A stretch of 64,000 nt of DNA from the NCBI GenBank assembly GCA_013368445.1, contig JAACJO010000009.1:372001-436000 (forward strand). Reading direction: 5' to 3'. Under the pieces are notes generated by a model. It was not told the DNA's origin. It did not search any database and was given only the letters and a program-made list of their open reading frames with translations. Both the position numbers and the translations under genes were made by a program. This DNA is from Leucocoprinus leucothites. Taxonomy: Eukaryota > Basidiomycota > Agaricomycetes > Agaricales > Agaricaceae. Below are positions 48,987 through 60,639 of the stretch, one piece after another (within the stretch, counting starts at the first letter, position 1; each line of letters starts with the position of its first letter).

Positions 48987-51429
48987 ATGTCCACTCAGGC
49001 TACCACTCCCACCTTCACTGCTACCCCTAACATCACTGTTACGCCTTCTCCTCCAGGTCTCCCAACTCCCATCAACTCTGTGTCGGCCATGTTACACGCT
49101 ATCAGAAACAACTCAACAGCCAGAAAGATCCACAGTGATGACTCATAAGCTATTCTGCTCCTTTGCCACACTCTATGATGGCTGGGCTTACAACTGAATG
49201 TAGGGTTCTTGTTATGTATATTGATTATATCTAGCATTTGTTCCATCTATAATACGAAGTCGATATTAGCTTTACTTAAGTAATATCGCAATTATGTTTC
49301 TTCTTATTTGTTCTTGTATTTTCTCGTTTGTTTTGACTCGTTTACTTTGCCTGGTTACGACTCATTATGACTTGTTTGGTTTTGTTTGTATTTTGATGAC
49401 ATGTGATTGTTAAATATAGCGACGCTATATTTGGACTTATCTTATGATCGATCAGATGATCAAAGAAGAACTTCTTTAGAAGAACTTCTAAAGCTTCTTT
49501 GACAGATCGCGTCTTATATAGTTTAATTAGCGTTAAGGAAGCTGTACGCTTCTCTTCTTTCATTAGAAGCCCTTAGCCCTAGTTAATAATAGATATCGAC
49601 TTGTATCGTATATAAGTCGTCGACATCTACCAAGGAGAAACATCGTTTCTACTTGGTTAGGTGGAGACTCAATACGAGCCTTTATCTATACAAAGTCGAA
49701 TTGAACTTAAGCTCTAAGATCTCAATTACTAAAGTCTTAAACTCTATAATCGCCGTATTATAACTCTGACTTAGTAAACGACTTTGTCGCTTACCGAGAA
49801 GGAGTCCCCTTTGATAAGATCAACTTGATACTTATCGCGCCAGCTTAGGACCGGGCCGGCGTCACTATAACAGTTCTTTTGAAGAAGGTCTTTGACTTTG
49901 CCAGGTGGATGACTCATAGCTTCAGCCCATTCATCTTGTACAAGAATGTTCTGGTCATTGGACTTCAGGAATATGCAACAACCAATAATGCAAATATCAA
50001 CCTTGGTCCATTGGCCACAATTCCTGGGTAAGTTACTGAGTTTGAATCACCTTTGCATACAGCTAATCATTACCTTTGTAGTCTTGATGGTGAGAAGGTT
50101 GACTTCTGCCTCCAGGCCTTCCAACATTTTGAGGCAACCATGGGAGATTATTATGATGAGGTTTGCCAAGCCTTAATTGGCCATCCCAAGAACTGCGAGG
50201 CCCTTGGGAAGCAGGTATATCTATGCTACTATTCCACACTGAGACACATAACTCATTTCCATGTAGATGGATATCCTTTGAGACAATGCCTGCTCTGGGG
50301 ATGCCCACCAATTGAAGGAGAGGAGCATTGCATTCTTGAACGTCATGGTTCATGGTGGGCTCAACCCACCCATACACCCAAATGATAACAAGGAGACCAC
50401 ACAAGGGTTCCACCACCCTCAGCTTCACCAGCTTTGCTTACCAGTCAAGTATATTGAGCAATATCATGAGGACCCAGAAAGGTATGCAATTCACAACACT
50501 CTTATTTAATTCTTATACCCATTTTTTGTTTAGTACTATCACTGCTATTCTGTCAGGAATGCTTCCTGTGACCGATGGTATGTTGCCCTACCATCTCTAT
50601 GATCCCAGCCTCAAGTATGATCCGGAAAAAGTCCACAAGGGCCTTTTCCTTGGGAGAACCTGGATCTATGTGAGAGATTCGCAATTTCTGTCCACCATTT
50701 TCTGATCACAGCACATGACAGGTGTACAAGCTTCTTTTCACAGGACCATGGTTGGCCATGTCAATTGAGTACAACCCCACCCTGCAGACACAGAGATGCC
50801 AGGCCTTCGCTCATAACCTGAGGAGGGTCACTCCAGAGACAATTGCCTATGCATGTCTTCATGTCTGTTTTTCCTTTGACAATTGGATTGGTTGACTCAA
50901 CTCTGTCTAGACCCAATTCATGCTATTATCAGCCCAGGAATGGCATAGTGACACCAGTCCCTTCTCCAAGGAGCACTATTTCAATAACATTTGTGAGATG
51001 TTCAAGAAATCAGAGGACGGTAGATGGGCAATGAGGCTTTATGCTCTCTTGAATGAGTATGTCACCTTATTTATTTGATTTTCTCCTGACCCTCCTGACA
51101 TGGCTTTTCTAGGTATATCTTTGGCAGTCCTGACAGTGCTCCTTCCAACAATTCCCCTGGTTCCCATGATGGTCCAAGCAATATTGCTCTCTTTTACTCT
51201 CAGGATTCCGATGATGACTCTGATTTCAACAATGACAACAACAACAACATAGATGGTAAGTTTCATGTTCAATTCAACCCTCTTTGAAAACCACACTGAC
51301 TGTTGTAACTCAGCACCTGTGGCCAGTGCTTCAAGTACCACCACTCGGATGGCCACTCAGCATTTGGACGGGGAAGATGACAGTGATGATGATGATAATG
51401 GCCTGAACAAGAGGCAGCATACCGAGTAA
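48987..51429 (+). pseudogene. DUF6698-like gene relic, split by a solo LTR
   Basis: Coding blocks resemble a protein family of mushrooms that I take to be DUF6698 (transposon-associated, function unknown). It starts MSTQATTPTFTATP at 48987. Later blocks are FARWMTHSFSPFILYKNVL (49.9 kb), VDFCLQAFQHFEATMGDYYD (50.1 kb), GDAHQLKERSIAFLNV (50.3 kb), LPYHLYDPSLKYDPEKVHKG (50.6 kb), LRRVTPETIAYAC (50.8 kb), EWHSDTSPFSKEHYFNNICE (50.95 kb) and an acidic tail ending KRQHTE. A stop, TGA at 50279-50281, falls where arginine would fit (LxDNACSGD). There is a frame slip near 49145. The reading frame continues across the solo LTR at 49210-49872 when one copy of its 5-bp target site is removed. Confidence 0.55.
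49210..49872. mobile_element. Solo LTR, probably of a Ty1/copia-type element
   Basis: A 663-base unit opens TGTTATG and ends ACTATAACA (inverted TGTTAT/ATAACA). It is bracketed by the 5-base direct repeat GTTCT (49205-49209 and 49873-49877), the mark of retroviral-type integration. It contains no coding region. Unlike the surrounding island it has many CpG sites, so it inserted later or has escaped mutation. The superfamily is inferred from the end sequence only. Confidence 0.8.
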
Positions 51430-53037
51430 GCCAATCATTGTTGTCATGTGGGATTTGTGCCCTTCTTGTTTTCCTTCTCATTGCCTGCTTGTTTTCCCTC
51501 ACCTCCTCATCCCCACCTTGCTCTCTTATCATTATCTCCTTGTCACCTTGTCCTATTGTTGTTGAGCCTTCCCTCATTTGCACACTTTTCCTGCCCCTGT
51601 CTCACTTTGGGCTCACAACCCTCCCCTGGCCAACTATTTCTTGATCATTTTATTTTATTTTATTCTGCCCAATATCTAATACTATGTACACCCCTATTGC
51701 CTTGTCATCTGGATGCTCCTACCATTTTCCCTACAGTTGATTTACTTGTGCCCTACATAGACTCAATATACTGTTATTGCCATTTGGATAGTATGTGCTG
51801 TGCCTGATGAGCAAACACAATTAAGAATACTAATATGATGTGGTAGCATAAGGTAGCATAAGGTAGCATCCTCATAAGGGTGTGACACCCCTAGCATGCA
51901 CCTCAACTATTTGAGAAAGGAAGGCTCTGGAACCAGAAACTGCCCCCAAGAATACCTGTCATTCACTCAGTAAAGAATATACTACTTAAGAGTATGTTGT
52001 ATATTCTTTAGTGACTTCCCAGCAGGCTGATAATTTTTTGCCTTCAAAGATAGATCAACATTTTCTCCCACCAACCTGGGACTATCTTCGATGGCCATAT
52101 GAGGCAAACTAACATTTTGTACATGTGATCAACATAAAGATATTTCAGGCATGAGACTGAGATAAAGCATTTCTAACATTTTCAGCACAGGGATCATTTT
52201 AAACATTGTTGGACAGTTGTAACATTTTCTATGTCCTGTTGTGAGCTATGTTATACAGAATCGGGACCCATACAATTGTTCTGAACATTAGGAAGGTCAA
52301 GGTTCCTTTTCTCATGTCCTGCTATAGCTTATGTTATTCAACATTGAGAATTGCTAGAGCATTGGAAACTTTAGGAGGGGGTGTATTCTTCCTAATATCC
52401 CCTTTGAACATATCTTGCACATTCTAATAACCTATGGCTAGCCTTTCAAACCACCTCATACAAGAAAGCATTGGCTACATGTAGTGGATGCCTGAACAGA
52501 TGGAGATCTCTAATGATAGTTGCATGTTCTATGCCAATCAAACATATCTGTCCTAGATAGCTTGAAAATTGTTGCCATTCCTGACACATGCAAAACCATT
52601 TTGGAAATTTGGGGGTTGGAAATCTTCCAGAGCATTCATAGGTTCAAATTTTATATCATCAGGTAGATCATCTTTTATCTCACAAGGATAATAATATTTG
52701 TGAATGCTGAAATCATTGCAGATGCCTTTGCACAAAGCCCAGTCATAGTTTTGTTGTCAAATATTTCCTCTCCTAGAATAGTGTCTCAGGCATTGAAATG
52801 TTAATTCCTTTTTGCTGATGCATTGACAACATTTTCACATGTGCAGGCCAGCACCATACTAAGTAAGTTAAGTATACAAAGAACCTATTATGCATCACAA
52901 TTAAGAATATGAAATTTCAGTGGTCATGAAATCGAGTCATGGGGCAAGCTACATCGACAATTGAATTCAAGGTCTGTCCCCATTTCCCAATTATCCCTCC
53001 ACCAATGCATGAACCTTCTTGTCAAGACCATCTGCAG
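51430..53037. other. AT-rich stretch with no clear gene
   Basis: About 1.6 kb between the DUF6698-like relic and the GTPase relic. A T/C-rich region (51450-51800) follows the relic's stop. Two loosely similar segments start at 52226 and 52310 (TGTCCTG...AGCTATGTTAT and TGTCCTG...AGCTTATGTTAT). A minus-strand frame (52735-52553) is unrecognised. Confidence 0.3.
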
Positions 53038-55701
53038 TTAGAATTTGTTCACCCTGCAGCACTTTGAACAAATGATATTGTGGATGCATTGATGGGAGGA
53101 TGAGCACTCATATGCCTCAAATGTCTCTCTCAGCTCTTCCCCCATTATTGTCAAAGCTAGGGTGGGTTTGAGCATAAAGTCAAAGAGTTCTCTCAAAACA
53201 TGGACGAGATCCATAGTATAAGTGACTAGAAGATGTTGAACCTCAGGTGTAGGGGTCATCAACAATTATCGGATCATACGGATAGGCAAAGACACATATA
53301 TGTTTTCCAAAGCAGTGGTCAAAAGCCATTGCAGAAAGATATATGTCAAGCCTAGGATGGCGACGGGTGGCACAATAGGAGCAGAGGCAGCAGTGACAAG
53401 GCTCACAAATTGAGATATCTTAATGTCAAAAGTCATCAAGTAATATACATGAGCACATATGTCAAGACATCAGGTTTGTATGAACATCTTGGATGAGATT
53501 TAGCATCAGTTGCTTGAATTCTTCAGTGTTGAGGACCTACAATGAGGGCGTAAGTTGAGCAGGTGTTACATAAAACAAATTTAATCTACCTCACCCTTAA
53601 AGTTCCAACATTTGATGGTGTCTTTGTGGACTTCCATGAGGCACCTGTGAAGCAAGATCCGTCCGAATCCAGGCATAGTACCAGTAAGGACATGTCTGTA
53701 ATCTAAGACACTGTTAAGGGGTACAATGAGACTAACACCTGGGTCACATACAACTAATGCCCTTGCTTTCCAACCAGAAATCGACGTGAATAAATGGTAT
53801 TACAGCATAAAAGTGGATGAAACCCACATGATGCAAGCTTCAATTTTGACCAGGAGACTCGCCCGTTGTGCTACAGTGTAGTAATGTCACTTGGCACAGT
53901 AGGGTCAGTTGGCACACTGGCTTCCCACACCTTGCCTTTTGGATGAAATACTCTAAGAAAAATCTAAAAAATATGAACATGTATAATCTACATAATTCTC
54001 AAGTTTGACCTTGATTGAGCGAGAAATAACTTCTGGAGGTAAAGATTGGTATGAGAAAGTGCCTCAGAACAACATAAACAACTTTTATAGCACGTCGGGA
54101 ATGGCTACAAGTGCAAATTCCGGTACAAGTTTGCATATACAATATGCTACACTTCCTGGCTAACGATCAAAGAAAGACCGGTGAGATTCTGGCCGGAATT
54201 GAGACCACAGTGGGACAATTCTTTAATGCGTGACAGAAATATAGGATACATCCTGTCACTCCATCACCTTCTCAACAGTTAGGCTCTTGTTTCTCCCAAA
54301 AAAAAGTTGACAAAGTGCTTGTTAAAACAAAAGACAAAAATACAAAGGGGTGGCCCATGGAGGAGGCTGGGATGGGTGCTGATGATGAAGACTTTGAAGG
54401 TGATGTGATAGAGGAGATGAGTGATATCATGTGCGGGTCACGCTGTGCCAACTGACGGGAAAGTGTGACATTCGACTGATTTCAGGAATTTAAGAATACC
54501 TCTTGTTCGTAGAATACAAGTAAATAATGAATAACATATGGCTGTTCAAAACCACTTGCTCCATGTATGGGTGAAGTATTAAGACATCTGATGAAGAAAT
54601 GGCCTCGGAAAAAAAATGATCTTATTCTGGTGTGCCAAGTGACACTACTACACTGTATCGCCCACATGATCCAAGCATCGCCCTTGAGCCGTTCTTTGAC
54701 AATATCCCGGGTAACTTCCACGAGAGCCAAAACATCTTCCTTATAGCCTGGACAAACTAGGGAGCGGTCAAGACCGGATAGATCATACAATGGCACAAAC
54801 ATACCGAGACTTTGACATAATCCGGCATCGAGATGTTGAGGCGCTTCATTGTATGCTGGAGAGACTGCACACATATCTCAAACGCTTTCCGGGCCTTGTC
54901 TTTACCATGTTCATCGGGAGTCGCTGGATCCATATTTGCGTGCTCATCTTTCAACTCAGCCTTCTTCGTCCTTACTAATCGATCGTACTGAGTAAACACA
55001 ATTACAACAGGAACTGATCGAGAATCACAAATCGATTAGAACGGAGTGTAACAAAGGAGAGGTCAAGGGCGTACTTTAGATTTTATAGGCAAATTCGAGC
55101 AACTTCTCATCTCCTATCTCGAATACACGACCCCCGGCCGCGGGCGTCTTTGTACAGAGCCTGTCATAATGACGGTGAAAGGAGCGCCGGTGGGTGGGAA
55201 GAGAAATATACGCACCACAGACCATGGATTCGGTCCTTCAGGGGCAGTCCCTGTTGGGATCGTTGCTCGATAAATTCACGTACAATGTCAAAATTGGTAA
55301 TCTCTCCTGGTTCGAAGCCTTTAGAATCGTGAAGAACAAAAATTGGGTTGTCTTGTGAGATGAATTCTTGCTCAATATCCGATTCTCCAGGTTTTAAGTG
55401 CGAAACGCGCTACAACAGAAGACTATCAGTGGTAGTTAACCCACATTTGTCCTGCATAAGAGCCTCTTACCGCGCCGGTGATACCGAATACACAGTTAAC
55501 CAGCGACGATTTCCCAACACCAGACTGGTGGGCGATTAGCCTGATGATACGAGAAGGTAAGACCGCAGCTAACTGACCCGACCGATGGACAGAATGCGGA
55601 ATCTAAATCGCCGAAGTCAGTAGAAACGACTCGAGTTCCGAAAGCTGTACCTACCTCTGCACACTTTTGATGATATCGTCGATTGTGGACTCGGGTTCCA
55701 T
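53038..55701 (-). pseudogene. AIG1/HSR1-like GTPase gene, disrupted
   Basis: A P-loop GTPase of a family strongly expanded in mushrooms. The start is ATG at 55701. Splicing gives MEPESTIDDIIKSVQR then FRILSIGRSGVGKSS (Walker A, G1), DSKGFEPG (G3-like) and FTQYDRLV in place of the G4 motif, followed by ELKDEHANM, YKEDVLALVEVTRDIVKERL and the C-terminal helical part VQHLLVTYTMDLVHVLRELF. There is an early stop (TAA at 55078-55076, after FAYKI). A further frame mismatch lies before YKEDV. At ATG-TGG-GCG-ATA the frame is cut by an inverted-repeat element (53874-54655) and resumes on the other side as AQRASLLVKIEAC, as expected for the family. Several TGA/TAA stops follow. I judge it non-functional. 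Confidence 0.8.
53874..54655. mobile_element. TA-flanked inverted-repeat element (MITE, Tc1/mariner-like)
   Basis: A 782-base element with 25-base terminal inverted repeats differing at one position, CAGTGTAGTA(A/G)TGTCACTTGG-CACA, flanked by TA on both sides (53872-53873 and 54656-54657). An inner inverted repeat of 13 bases, GTCAGTTGGCACA (53904-53916) and its complement (54444-54456), lies near the ends. There is no transposase frame, so it is non-autonomous. TA duplication and the CAGTG start are typical of the Tc1/mariner superfamily. It sits inside the GTPase coding sequence. Confidence 0.85.
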
Positions 55702-56050
55702 GGTAGTTGAGGCTAGGGAGTACCGGCCAATGCGCTCAGGTCACCATCGCCCTTGCAGCCTTCTTGTTTGTTGACACAATGTGGGATTGACAGCGGATTA
55801 CGATTGATCAATAGCGGCTGCTATACTTAGGTGGCGAGAAATAGGGCCGACATTATTGACAGATGAAATGAATGGCATGTACGAGCGGCAGGACTACGAT
55901 TGGTCCAGTGGAGAGATCACGCGCTCGATATGTGAAGAGTTGTAGGACCCATGACTCTGGGTGTGACAACTATTCATCGATAGTGAGGCGCCCATGACTC
56001 TCATCCCTCTCCATTGCCGGACAACAGATGGGCATGAATTTCATTTCATT
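55431..56050. repeat. Segmental duplication, copy 1
   Basis: About 620 bases (second GTPase exon, first exon, promoter and upstream leader) that are repeated at 61761-62363 in the same orientation. Similarity is high along the whole length, with only small indels. The common end is near ATTTCATTTCATT. Confidence 0.85.
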
Positions 56051-56342
56051 CAATGTCGAAGCGGATAAAACAGTGCTAGTGTTTACCTCTCGAGGGGAGA
56101 GAGAGGCTGGCTTGATACCGGCCTCACCCTGAACCAAGAACTTTCCGGAGTCAGGAGTTGAATGAGTGTGAACAATAACAATGAAGCGCGCTGATGCCTA
56201 CATAGGATCACTTATACAGTATTAAATTTGAATTGGTCCAAGGATGACAGAACTTGCTGAGCCGATTTATTCGTTAACAACAATTCTGGCACCACGCCCT
56301 GCCTTCTTTGTTGGTAGCTTTCATGATAGCTCTGCCCCTTGA

Positions 56343-57204
56343 TCAAGTTTTTTTGGTAATGGTAGGACCTGGTTGAGGTTCGTCAGGGGTCCGAGCGAAT
56401 TCGTAGGCTCCGCCTAAGAGGTTTTGTAAGTGCGTGCATTGACGGGTGCGCTGCTCTGTGTGAGTTGATGAAGCAGGTATGGTCATCGACAGGGAGAGAT
56501 GTGGGAAAGACGATGAGTTAAGTGCTGTTCGAGGTGTGCGAAAGGGAGAAAGCCGCACATTTTCTCCATACTCGGTGTCACCAGAAAAAGAAGAGTCGTA
56601 GGATGAATATAAATAGCGGGCGTAGTGAGACGCTGAAGATCGTACAGGACAAGAACTAAACGGGCGCATCAGCATCAGCATGGCAGGAGCGGACCGCTGG
56701 CACTCACCAGTAATAACGATTCCAAATGGACTTAATCTTGTGCTACTGAAAAGAAAAACGCTGTCAGACTGGGAAACAAAGGCGAACGTAAATCAGTCAC
56801 GTACCTATTGAGAGATCCGACCTCGGGCTCGTCTCCGTCTTTCCTGTGTAAATATTTGATTTGTGGTACTGGCAATCTCCGCCGGCTCGTCATCATCTTC
56901 CTGCTCTGGATTCCCATCGGCTGTAACTGTAACTGGCAGAGGTTCAAAGCCTCCGGCGTCTTCGTCAACATCGGGGAAGCAGTTTCTTCGCCGGTACCGG
57001 ATATTTTGAACGTGATGCGTACTTCTTCGTATGCTTCACCGAGGAACGGTCTGAGACGCTCGCATGTCTGAGCGTTGACGGAGACGTGAGCCTATGAGGT
57101 TTAGTGATGTTCGGTGAGTACCGCGTGGTTCGGTAGAAGCAGTGAAGTAGAGACGAACCTGATTTCTCCATGCAGGATAGGTACTAGAAAAGTCATCTGA
57201 GTTC
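56343..57204 (-). CDS. Hypothetical protein, model uncertain
   Basis: A possible minus-strand gene. ATG at 57204 opens MNSDDFSSTYPAWRNQ, which splices cleanly (GTTCGT...CCTCATAG) to AHVSVNAQTCERLRPFLGEA. Thereafter two frames compete: one continues toward 56700, the other is acidic (PDVDEDAGGFEPLP) and stops at about 56808. I could not decide, and I recognise no domain. The 3' part at 56681-56343 is open. Another frame upstream (57447-57193) is Ser/Thr/Pro-rich. Treat start and first splice as fair, the rest as tentative. Confidence 0.35.
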
Positions 57205-57479
57205 ATCGCGACGGTTAAGCAGGGAGAAGGGCGTACGGGTAGTAGCGGTCAAAGGTGCGCTTGATTGTGTACTTGCTTTTACTGCGGATGGTGGTAAGCG
57301 GGGGAAGGGTAGAGAGGATGGGGCGTGAGTTTGCCTTGTCACGGAGCTGACCCGGGTTTCTTGGCCATCGTGGAGGACAGCTAATGGTTCAATGAAAGTG
57401 TGCGGTTTGGGAAGGGTGACATTCGTTCTCTCTCCCGTGGCTCCCATTCATGGTCGAAAGTTGCTGGCACTTCGCAAAC

Positions 57480-60088
57480 TTCATTCGTTGAGGGGAATAT
57501 GACCCCAGCAATGATCCTATACCTGATAGCTACACAAAATTCTTAGTCGCCCACCAACACGATGAGAACCAATACATCACTTGCCTAGTTTCCCTTGATG
57601 TCACGCCTCTACCATTATCGATCCCAACGGGCATTCATCTATCATGTGCGCTCTTCAGAGTGTTGCTGTATCTCAGCAGCCTCCGCCTTCCCCTCCGGCA
57701 CCAGCTCTCTACCACGCTAACTGTTTAACTCGTCAGCCTGAGTATAGAGATCATGGAGGGCACTCAGGAGAACACTGGTTCAGCCCCTTCACGACTTGAC
57801 TGCTCAAGCTATGAGCACGTTCCCCGATTGTTATCGCGCAGAAAGGGCCAGTCGATATGACCTCTTCACCGGCGGTACCGTAGGCTTGATAGCCTCTCAC
57901 ACTCACGTTGGATCCGGGCCTAGTCGCGCTCGTGGTCGAGGTGGTCGTGGTGGTCGTGGTTGTGGGGGCCGTGGTGACCGTTGTAGTAGTCGTTGGGCCC
58001 GAAAAGGGCCGCTAATTTGCTGACCTCATAACAGGAAAGACAAAACCAAGGTGGAAGCCATAGCACCTCAGGTCGGCAGGTCTTCAAAAGCGGTAGAAGG
58101 GTTGACACCTCGAGAACGGGTACCGCCCATCCCTCAGCCTCGGCCATAGTGTCAGCTCTTGAGCTCTGGGGCGTTAATGGTTAGGACTTACCACATCCTT
58201 ATGCCGGCCTACAGCGCTAGCTCGGGGGGTTATCGCTTGAAGGCAGTTGACGCACGACGTGAAAGATCTGCCCAGGCAGAGAACAGCTCCAGTAGGGATA
58301 CCGGTCCACAAGATGTCGACACACAAATGGCTCCTGTCCCGTCTGGTAGAAGCTCCGATGAAGAAAGTGTTAACAAAGAGGAACACTGCTGGCTGTGGTG
58401 ATGAAGGTACTAACTCGATTGTATCTGAGAAGTGGCAAGTGCTGTAGTGGTCACGTGTGCTCAGCAAGGTGAGCCCCAAATGCTGGTGAGGCGACTCTTC
58501 ACGCTATCAAGCGGACCAGAGGACTCGTTGCTGGCATGTCAAACCCATGAGCAGTTGGGGACGTCAATGCTGTCGACTATTCAGAGCGTACTCGTCACCG
58601 AGCAGCAAACCCTCTTCTATGTTCCGACTTTTGAACCTGAACGCGACTCTTCCAACCTGCCAGCGTGTTAGGCCCCTGAGCAGCCCGCACATTGTTGGTG
58701 ACACTACAGTAATCGCGAGTGTTGCCGCAGGCCAGAAGATTTCTTGCTGGCATGCTGAGCCCCTGAGCAGCTTGGTATGTTAATGGTGGCGGCTGCCCTG
58801 AGCACAGCGGTCACCGAGCGAGTAAAGGTTCACCGGTTCATTAACCCGGTATGCCAAACCTTGCCATTTTCCGGCGCTGGTCCATCGTCTCCCATGTCTC
58901 CCCTTCCACCCCGGGCAATAACGCGGGAGAACTCACCCGCTAGGTCATTGGCGACAGTCAATCCACCGGACCTTCGTTGCTCACTGCAGAGTTGCACTTG
59001 AGGAGTGTTCCTCTAGTATTGCGCATTGCGACTCTCATCTCCAGCACCCGCACCACCGTCACCACGACCTGCACCCACCTCCGGGGGATGGGGACATCGT
59101 TATCCCCATCTTCGTCATCTCCGATACCTGTATTGGACCATTGAGCCCAATTATCGCTCTACTCAGGCTGTTTGTTTCGCGGGCGTTCACATCCACGCCA
59201 TTCATTCCAGGTTTCTCGAGGAATACGACGGTGAAGCAGCAGTACCAGAACAATAAACTCTCCTCCTCTTTGACGCTAAAGGGCGCTTATTTACGGATGG
59301 GCATGGGACGGTTACAGTGAGAGGAGAGACATGAAGAGATGGCAATAATGTTGACGATTTTGAGGATTGACCTGCTCACCCCCTTACCATGAGTTGATTA
59401 ATTTCTCTTCGCTTGATTTGGTCTCGCTCTTCAAATTCCCCTTCCTTGGGGTTTGGTTGTCGGGCTGTGAGATTATGCATCGCATTTCCTACGATTTGGT
59501 ATGTGGTGGATCGGAGGCTGGAGCTTGAGTGATTCGGCCGGTTTCAGACCCTCGCTTGCACCATTCTCGATTACTGTATGATTCAGATGCTTGTTCTATT
59601 CGATGTTTATCTAGTAGTTCTTTTAATTCCATATCCTCCTTCTCTCGTGTTCTGATATTAACTTTTGACCTAACACAGCCATACTGCCACCAAAACTCGT
59701 CCTTTGAGCTCAATGCCTCATTCCGACACCAGCTTCCCAAGATCCACGGCATCATTGCATTCCTCCATCACCCACTCCTCAAATTCCTCGCAGCCCAGCC
59801 GTCTTCTTTTTACGTCCAGTCTCTAGAGATAGGCCAGGAATTACGAGGTCGCCACGCACAGCAGCACCTCGTGCATCAGCCTACGTCATCGTTGAACGTT
59901 GAGGGCTCGAGCGTGTCCTCCTGTTCTATAGTACCTCATATACTCACATATCCCAGGACTCGAGCTGGCCTCTGGAATAGCCAGTTCTTCTACTCTGCTC
60001 TCTAGGCCTCAACGAAGTGAATTTGTAGACTCGTTTCTTACACTACATATGCCTTGTATTCACAGGTCACTTCCGCTCTAACTGGTCC
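57480..60088. other. Repeat-bearing, gene-poor stretch
   Basis: About 2.6 kb without a supported gene. It contains a GGTCGTGGT-type run (57930-57985). A degenerate repeat of roughly 90-130 bases recurs around CTGGCATG...GAGCAG at about 58528, 58659 and 58749. Open frames exist on both strands, but none has recognisable content, and stops interrupt the repeat units. This may be a decayed gene with peptide repeats. Confidence 0.35.
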
Positions 60089-60639
60089 GTGGCTTTATCC
60101 CCGGACCTCTTGGCTTCGGCGAGAGAATTTGACCGCCGTAAGTTGCTGATTGCCAAAGGGATGGTTTATGGAATTGTCTGGCATGACTATCATCGGGAAG
60201 GTACCCAGACACCGATGGGAGGTGTTATTTTTAGGTGTATTCCGCCAGAGGAGTATGACCGATTCGACTCGGAGACTTCCAGGCGATGCGTCACTTCCTG
60301 ACGGGAATGACATTATCTCACCTCGTTCGGTAATAGGGGATTAAGGAGAGTGAAACGGCGGGGATTATCCAAGCATTTTATCCTCGTGTTCCCTCAGTCC
60401 TTGCGACAATGAGGAATTTCTACTCTCAGCGTAACCCAGGAAAATGTCATGAGCTCTGCGAAGCTGGTCGTGCCGAGAAGTCAGTGAATCAATATTGTGA
60501 ATTCGATGCAACGGAGCAATATTTCTATGAGTCTGAGGCAATGGATTACAAGAGAGCAATGCAGATCTACAAGACTGACTCGAAGTCCAAGATGTGGGAT
60601 GAGTTGTGGGTCCCACCGTCTTCAGTTCTCAACGCCTAA
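60089..60639 (+). other. Two open frames, possible exons, unrecognised
   Basis: Frames 60089-60301 (AREFDRRKLLIAKGMVYGIV) and 60409-60639 (RNPGKCHELCEAGRAEKSVN, ending VPPSSVLNA and a stop) have a protein-like composition and the same strand. Between them lies about 100 bases that might be an intron, but I found no convincing borders. No family recognised. Confidence 0.3.

Noticed and set aside
52226..52380. Two loosely similar segments with TGTCCTG...GTTAT
   Set aside because: Similarity is weak and may be chance in AT-rich DNA.
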